This document shows, piece after piece, positions 58,031 to 64,000 of a DNA stretch of 64,000 nucleotides. Every line of letters begins with the position of its first letter. Within the stretch, counting starts at the first letter, position 1. The notes under the pieces were generated by a model that was given only the letters and a program-made list of their open reading frames with translations, searched no databases and was not told the origin of the DNA. Source of the DNA: Porphyridium purpureum (taxonomy: Eukaryota > Rhodophyta > Bangiophyceae > Porphyridiales > Porphyridiaceae). The stretch covers positions 1,302,001-1,366,000 of the forward strand of contig VRMN01000004.1 of NCBI GenBank assembly GCA_008690995.1. Direction: 5' to 3'. The position numbers and the translations under genes are program-made.

Positions 58031-60921
58031 ATGAGCCTAGACGCGATGGCGTTTACGTTTGATGCGTCGAAGCTGTCCGCGCTTGCGAACGGCGTGGAAA
58101 AGTTCAATGGCGAGAATTACGACATTTGGGCACGCCGCACGAAGCTCGCGTTGCGTGTGGTGAAGCTGTGGCCCGTCGTTGCGGGGATGGTCGTTCGCCC
58201 ATCGTCGTCGTCGCGTGCAACTACCGGGATGACGGCAGAAGAGTGGGACGATGCGGACCTGGCGGGACAGTTCTTTCTGTCCGGGGTCTTGGAGAACAGG
58301 TACGACCGTCTCGTCCGCGATAAGTCGTCGGCGGACGGTTGGTCCGCGGTGGCGAATTATGCGCACGATCAACTGTCGGCGCAGAAGTTCGCGTTTCGCA
58401 TGGCGCTGGAGCGCATTGTCCAGAACAAGAACGAGGCAATGGCCGAGTACTTGGATCGCGGAATCGGTCTGTGGGACAAGCTTGTCTCGATCGGTGAGCA
58501 AGTTCCCGAGGACCATGTCGTGCGTTATCTGGTGATCGGGCTCCGCAAAGAGTTTCAGGGGTCGAAGGACTACCTGCTGCATTCGGCGCCCACGGTCTCC
58601 GCAGCTCGGCTGCAACTGCTCCAGCTGGAGGCCGGAAAAGCGCTCGAGCGCACGTTGGCAGATGAGCCCCCGCCCATCGCAATGGCGGTGTCCCAGCGTC
58701 CGCAGCAACAGCAGCGTGATCGCTCAGCGGGTGTCGTGAAGACGGCACTCGTCAAGGAGAACCTGAAGTGTGGCTACTGCCACAAGGTTGGGCACGAGAC
58801 GAAGCGTTGCTTTAAGCGCAAGAATGACTTGCGCGACAAGGCTGCTGGTGCGAGTGGCGCAGCAGACCCGGAGGCAGTGAAACGCGGCATCGGAAAGCCG
58901 AATGCGCGGGTGAATGTGGTTCAGGTAAAAACCAAGGTGACGAAACCACCGGCTCCGGCGGCAAAGGCAGCCATTGAGCCAGGTTGGATGTCGTGGGAGG
59001 CCTACGCGAATAGCGTTGCGGGAAGGGGCGTGGTGCCAAAAGGCCCTTCTCTGGATATCCGCATGATTAGCCCCCCAGCGACCCCTGCACCAATCAATAA
59101 AGCCACCACTTCCATCTATGCCATCTGTGTCTCTGTTGTGCCCCACAAGCACAAGTCGCACAAATGGATGTTCGATTCTGGATCGGACAGACATATCACT
59201 TGGGATAGGTCTATTCTAATGAATGAAAGACCTTCTGATGAATCACTTGTTACTGTTGCCAACGGGGAACATGTTGAAGTTTCATTGATGGGTGATGTCA
59301 TGCTCAAAACAATTATTCAAGACAAGTTTAATGACTTGCGTCTTGAAAATGTTTTGTTGATCGAAAGCACACCCATAAATCTCCTTTCGACAAAGGTCGC
59401 AGCGAGAAAGGGCTGTGTCTTCAAACACGATGATAGTTCATCTGTTTTGCATTTTGGGTCAGATGGGCCCGTCCTAGCGGTTGGGGATGGTGATTTAATG
59501 ATCAAACTATCCGCCGCTAGAATAAATGCAATCACAGCTTCAAATAAGTTTGAGCTATTTCACCGTCGACTTGGTCATCCTGGACTTGCTGGTCTGAAAA
59601 ATACGCAAAATTGTGTACAGGGAATTCCCGCGGACTTAAAAGTTCCGGATGAATACCATTGTGTGATTTGCCAAAAGGCAAAGGGAACACGAACTCCCTT
59701 TAAGAAGCGGAAATTGAATTCCATTTCGGCGGTTCCGGGAGAAGTCCTTCATACTGATGTATGCGGACCACTCACTCCTTCGAGTTTTGACGACCATCGA
59801 TATTTTCTAGTTGTCGTCGACGAATGCTCAAGTTTGAGTGTCGTCCACTTGCTCGAGCGAAAAAGTGAAGCGGGTGAAATGTTACTGCGCACACTTAAAT
59901 ATCTCGAAACGACTCTTGGTGCAAAGGCAAAAAGAGTTCGGTCCGACAAAGGTGGCGAATTCGCAAGCCTTTATGTGCAAAGGCATCTCCAAGACTCTGG
60001 AATTACTTGGGAAAATACCTCTGCTTACACGCCAGAACTTAATGGTATGGCTGAACGCATGAATCGGACATTACTCGAAAAGGTTCGAAGCTTATTGTTT
60101 GATAGTAATCTACCTTTGGAAAATTGGAGTAATGCTTTGTTGACTGCGAATTATTTGCGAAATCGCATTTCAAATAATCGCGGGAAAACGCCGATAGAAA
60201 TTGCATTCAGGCAAAGGCCAGATCTCAGCAATCTCAGAATCTACGGATCGAGAGCGTTTGTTCATATTCCTAAGCAATTGCGAGGAAAACTAGAAACAAG
60301 ATCTGCAATTGGATGCTTGGTCGGTTATGGAAATGTCCATTCCGTTTATCGCATTCTTCTATCGGATGGCACGGTCGTTGAAAGTCGAAATGTCACTTTC
60401 GATGAGTCTGTCGTTGGAATAGATGTTCATGAACATGAAATCCACGATTCGGAATATTTTTCCAACTTCGATAAAATTGTCGAAGAGTTGTTTCCAAAAG
60501 ATTTCTCGAAGTCGTTTGATGAAAAGTCTCAAATCGCGTCAAAAAATTTTGAAACAGATTCCACTCGACAAATGGATGATCGCAGTCAGGAATATTCTAT
60601 TTCAAATGAAATCGGAGAAACGTTTCTGGAAAAAGTTCAGAATAATTCGAAAGATTTAGGGTTCCAAAAGGCTCCAAATGGAAACTTTGGGAATACTGAG
60701 GATGACGAAAGTCAAGACAGTGGATATGTCGCAAATCAATTCGTTGGAATAATTTCCACCGTTTCTGAACCTCGGTCAGTCGAAGAAGCACTAAAGGGTG
60801 ACTTCTCTGAGCAATGGCTGGAAGCTCTGAATAGAGAATTGGAATCTCTCACTGGCAAATGCACGTGGGAGCTCGTCGATCGTCCACAGGACCGAATTCC
60901 TGTCAGATGCAAATGGGTTTT
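58031..60921 (+). CDS. Gag-Pol polyprotein part of Copia element 1 (fossil)
   Basis: The frame opens immediately after the LTR (ATG 58031, or 58046 for MAFTFDASKL). Gag of the UBN2/Copia type has KFNGENYDIWARRTKLAL near residue 30. A CX2CX4HX4C knuckle (CGYCHKVGHETKRC) lies near 247, the protease motif DSGSDRHIT near 382, the GAG-pre-integrase LFHRRLGHPG near 514, and the integrase core HTDVCGPLT to LNGMAERMNR at about 573-680. Low-complexity Ser/Glu linker precedes the start of the RT region. It forms part of an LTR element and is not a host gene. Confidence 0.88.
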
Positions 60922-61246
60922 TATTAAAAGGTCTGATGTATCGGGGAGTCTTTGTGACTTGTCACTAACGCAGTTGCGTGTCCCCTTCGTCGCCCTTGCA
61001 ACTAACCTTACCTTCGTCATCCGGGGACTCCGAGCCTCGGCCATCGCTAAGCTCTTCATATAGGCAATCGTAGTGCTTTCACTAGTGAGATTGCCAACTG
61101 TACCTCCAGGGCAAAAACCCTTATTTACTATAAGTTGGAGAAATACAGAAAGTTGGAGAAATACAGAAAGTTGGAGCTGAAACATTCCCCATGGTATTAC
61201 TACTTTACCTGGGGAGGGAATCTACCGAAACCCTGGATTCATAACA
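60922..61246 (-). repeat. 3' LTR of Copia element 2
   Basis: 325 bp in minus orientation. The purine-rich GCGTGGGAG just before its TGTTATG start (minus strand, 61255-61247) fits a polypurine tract, so this is the 3' LTR of the element to the right. Confidence 0.87.
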
Positions 61247-61285
61247 CTCCCACGCAGCGACAACTTTTCGTCATGCCTTCCACCT

Positions 61286-64000
61286 CTATCTCGAATTTTC
61301 AAGACAAGCAACACCCAATAAGGTTTTGCATTTCAAAAACATTTCTCGAGGAACCACTTTGGTTAGGAAATCTGCTGCCTGATCTGATGTGCGAATGTAA
61401 ATAGCCTTGACTATTCCCCGTTGCTGACATTCGCGAGCATAGTGCTTTCTCACGTCAATGTGCTTCGACCTTTCGTGCACAATCGGGTTCTCACTCAGTT
61501 TCAGTGCAGCATCATTGTCACAAAACATTGGAATCGATTTCGACTTGAATCCTAGGAATTCCATGAGATATTGAAACCACTGGGCTTCTTTACATGCATC
61601 CGAGAGAGCCATGTACTCTGCTTCGGTTGTGGACAGCGCCACAGTTGGTTGTAGCCTGGATTTCCAGGAGACAACTGATCCATTGATCGTGAAAGCATAT
61701 CCGGTGGTTGACCTTCGCGTTCGAAGATCACTAGCATAGTCTGAATCAACGTAACCAATTAGGTCGGAGTTGCCATTTGAGCTAAATTGGAGACCATAAT
61801 TTATGGTTCCTTTAAGATATCGCAGCACTCCCTTTGCCGCATTCCAATGGGATTCATTGGCATTTGCCATTGATCGTGCAAGCACTCCCACGGCGAAGGA
61901 AATATCCGGACGCGTGCAAGTGCACAAATACATTAGTGCTCCCACGAGTTCCATGTAAGGCATCTTGCATGGTTCTGCAGTAGCAGTATACCACTTCGTA
62001 TCCTTTTCCATGGGAAGCTTCCTTGGATTCGCCGATTCCATTCCGAACCTTTCCAGGATGGTTTGGACATACAAGCTTTGATTAAGTCTGATAATGCCAT
62101 TCCTTTGATCATAATCAAGAGTGTAGCCGGCAAATTTTTGCTTGACCACTTGCCCAAGATCCCTGACTTCAAACTTGCCTTGCAAATGCAGAAGCACTTC
62201 ATTTGAAGTAACTTCGTCTTCACCTATGAAGACCAAGTCATCGACGTAAATCATGATATACGGACCATTTGGACCCTTAGAAAACAGACAAGGATCTGCC
62301 GTACTTTCGGAAAAATTGATTTCTTTAAGTGCTTGCACAAGAACTTGATTCCAAGCTCGAGATGCCTGCTTCAATCCATAGATTGCTTTACGCAGTTTCA
62401 GGACTTTTCCTCCTTCATGTACGAATCCAGGAGGCTGTTCCATGAAAATTTCTTCATGAAGTTCTCCATTGAGAAACGCAGTCACCACATCGAAAAGTCG
62501 AATTTTCAACTTTCTTGCAGCTGCTACTGCCAGGACCGTTCGAATAGTGTTGTGTCGCACAACAGGGCTGAACACTTCGTCGTAGTCCAAACCAGGTTTC
62601 TGAGTGAAACCTTTTGCGACAAGTCGACACTTGAACCGATCAATTTGTCCGTTGACATTATATTTGATCTTAAAAACCCATTTGCATCTGACAGGAATTC
62701 GGTCCTGTGGACGATCGACGAGCTCCCACGTGCAGTTGCCAGTGAGAGATTCCAATTCTCTATTCAGAGCTTCCAGCCATTGCTCAGAGAAGTCACCCTT
62801 TAGTGCTTCTTCGACTGACCGAGGTTCAGAAACGGTGGAAATTATTCCAACGAATTGATTTGCGACATATCCACTGTCTTGACTTTCGTCATCCTCAGTA
62901 TTCCCAAAGTTTCCATTTGGAGCTTTTTGGAACCCTAAATCTTTCGAATTATTCTGAACTTTTTCCAGAAACGTTTCTCCGATTTCATTTGAAATAGAAT
63001 ATTCCTGACTGCGATCATCCATTTGTCGAGTGGAATCTGTTTCAAAATTTTTTGACGCGATTTGAGACTTTTCATCAAACGACTTCGAGAAATCTTTTGG
63101 AAACAACTCTTCGACAATTTTATCGAAGTTGGAAAAATATTCCGAATCGTGGATTTCATGTTCATGAACATCTATTCCAACGACAGACTCATCGAAAGTG
63201 ACATTTCGACTTTCAACGACCGTGCCATCCGATAGAAGAATGCGATAAACGGAATGGACATTTCCATAACCGACCAAGCATCCAATTGCAGATCTTGTTT
63301 CTAGTTTTCCTCGCAATTGCTTAGGAATATGAACAAACGCTCTCGATCCGTAGATTCTGAGATTGCTGAGATCTGGCCTTTGCCTGAATGCAATTTCTAT
63401 CGGCGTTTTCCCGCGATTATTTGAAATGCGATTTCGCAAATAATTCGCAGTCAACAAAGCATTACTCCAATTTTCCAAAGGTAGATTACTATCAAACAAT
63501 AAGCTTCGAACCTTTTCGAGTAATGTCCGATTCATGCGTTCAGCCATACCATTAAGTTCTGGCGTGTAAGCAGAGGTATTTTCCCAAGTAATTCCAGAGT
63601 CTTGGAGATGCCTTTGCACATAAAGGCTTGCGAATTCGCCACCTTTGTCGGACCGAACTCTTTTTGCCTTTGCACCAAGAGTCGTTTCGAGATATTTAAG
63701 TGTGCGCAGTAACATTTCACCCGCTTCACTTTTTCGCTCGAGCAAGTGGACGACACTCAAACTTGAGCATTCGTCGACGACAACTAGAAAATATCGATGG
63801 TCGTCAAAACTCGAAGGAGTGAGTGGTCCGCATACATCAGTATGAAGGACTTCTCCCGGAACCGCCGAAATGGAATTCAATTTCCGCTTCTTAAAGGGAG
63901 TTCGTGTTCCCTTTGCCTTTTGGCAAATCACACAATGGTATTCATCCGGAACTTTTAAGTCCGCGGGAATTCCCTGTACACAATTTTGCGTATTTTTCAG
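61286..64000 (-). CDS. Pol polyprotein part of Copia element 2 (fossil)
   Basis: The frame is open at the right edge and ends at 61286. Reading inwards from 64000: integrase core (HTDVCGPLT, LNGMAERMNR), Ser/Glu linker, then the reverse transcriptase region beginning near CKWVFKIKYNVNGQIDRFKC, with LFDVVTAFLNGELHEEIFME, AIYGLKQASRAWNQ and the YVDDL box, then RNase H with ALSTTEAEYMALSDA and HIDVRKHYAREC. This is standard for Copia elements. It supplies the RT/RNase H half not seen contiguous with element 1. Confidence 0.9.
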   Translation of the reverse strand: MKNTQNCVQGIPADLKVPDEYHCVICQKAKGTRTPFKKRKLNSISAVPGEVLHTDVCGPLTPSSFDDHRYFLVVVDECSSLSVVHLLERKSEAGEMLLRTLKYLETTLGAKAKRVRSDKGGEFASLYVQRHLQDSGITWENTSAYTPELNGMAERMNRTLLEKVRSLLFDSNLPLENWSNALLTANYLRNRISNNRGKTPIEIAFRQRPDLSNLRIYGSRAFVHIPKQLRGKLETRSAIGCLVGYGNVHSVYRILLSDGTVVESRNVTFDESVVGIDVHEHEIHDSEYFSNFDKIVEELFPKDFSKSFDEKSQIASKNFETDSTRQMDDRSQEYSISNEIGETFLEKVQNNSKDLGFQKAPNGNFGNTEDDESQDSGYVANQFVGIISTVSEPRSVEEALKGDFSEQWLEALNRELESLTGNCTWELVDRPQDRIPVRCKWVFKIKYNVNGQIDRFKCRLVAKGFTQKPGLDYDEVFSPVVRHNTIRTVLAVAAARKLKIRLFDVVTAFLNGELHEEIFMEQPPGFVHEGGKVLKLRKAIYGLKQASRAWNQVLVQALKEINFSESTADPCLFSKGPNGPYIMIYVDDLVFIGEDEVTSNEVLLHLQGKFEVRDLGQVVKQKFAGYTLDYDQRNGIIRLNQSLYVQTILERFGMESANPRKLPMEKDTKWYTATAEPCKMPYMELVGALMYLCTCTRPDISFAVGVLARSMANANESHWNAAKGVLRYLKGTINYGLQFSSNGNSDLIGYVDSDYASDLRTRRSTTGYAFTINGSVVSWKSRLQPTVALSTTEAEYMALSDACKEAQWFQYLMEFLGFKSKSIPMFCDNDAALKLSENPIVHERSKHIDVRKHYARECQQRGIVKAIYIRTSDQAADFLTKVVPREMFLKCKTLLGVACLENSR

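Larger units (their letters stand above)
57702..60921 (+). mobile_element. Copia-family LTR retrotransposon, element 1 (interrupted)
   Basis: Fossil retroelement in plus orientation. Parts present in order: 5' LTR, gag, zinc knuckle, protease, integrase, and the beginning of the reverse transcriptase region. Its sequence stops where element 2 (minus orientation) begins with its own LTR, as expected if element 2 inserted into it. Order protease-integrase-RT identifies the Copia (Ty1/copia) family. Near-identity with element 2 suggests a young age. It is broken within this window, with one evident interruption. Confidence 0.88.
60922..64000 (-). mobile_element. Copia-family LTR retrotransposon, element 2 (runs off right edge)
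   Basis: Same family and nearly the same sequence as element 1, opposite orientation. Within the window: 3' LTR, polypurine tract, RNase H, reverse transcriptase and integrase core; gag and the 5' LTR should lie beyond 64000. The part in the window looks whole. Together with element 1 it forms inverted arms of about 1.3 kb (59.6-60.9 kb against 62.7-64.0 kb). Young by near-identity. Confidence 0.9.

Overview
The window looks like nuclear DNA of a unicellular red alga. The best fit is a Porphyridium-like species, which is an inference from gene content and not a database match. The reasons are a compact, intron-poor, GC-rich gene landscape; a KDO-8-phosphate synthase in a eukaryotic setting; a casein kinase I with the plant/algal MUT9-type C-terminal region; long uninterrupted genes such as an 11.5-kb VPS13 reading frame; and a complete set of eukaryotic housekeeping genes (condensin-II kleisin, CBP80, UAP56, SEN2, ATP synthase f, metaxin).

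Positions 1-48,900 are gene-dense: about 20 protein genes, mostly in divergent or convergent pairs. From left to right: an edge-truncated acidic protein (-), Nudix hydrolase (+), repeat-rich surface protein (-), condensin-II subunit H2 (+), WD40 protein (-), fucosyltransferase-like type II membrane protein (-), CBP80 (+), ferritin (-), MUT9-like casein kinase (+), carnosine-synthase-like ATP-grasp enzyme (-), SAP-like nuclear protein (+), UAP56 (-, one 1.46-kb intron), ATP synthase f (+), TruA-type pseudouridine synthase (-), KdsA (+), metaxin (-), SEN2 (+), a zinc-ribbon membrane protein (+), VPS13 (-), an EVE-domain protein (+), a SUMO-like protein (-) and a poly-Q C2H2 zinc-finger protein (+). 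RNA processing is well represented (CBP80, UAP56, SEN2, pseudouridine synthase), as are mitochondrial or contact-site proteins (ATP synthase f, metaxin, VPS13). These are neighbours, and the sequence does not show them to be an operon.

The most striking unexplained signal is a short motif, GGTACAGTG (often GGTACAGTGCG). It recurs almost only in upstream spaces, usually as two copies 17-27 bp apart. At two divergent gene pairs (ferritin/kinase and VPS13/EVE protein) the copies are back to back, each pointing at its own gene. It looks like a core promoter element or the site of an abundant factor.

From about 48,900 to the right edge the window changes to a gene-poor compartment that becomes AT-richer and is built of mobile elements. 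It holds a whole-looking Tc1-type DNA transposon with an IR/DR end structure, two decayed Tc1/mariner fragments, a lone LTR, and two near-identical Copia-family LTR elements in opposite orientations. The second begins where the first stops and runs off the right edge, as in a nested insertion. Two consecutive consensus heat-shock elements lie in the same compartment. Between 50.4 and 57.7 kb no known host gene was recognised, and a few short open frames are listed with low confidence.
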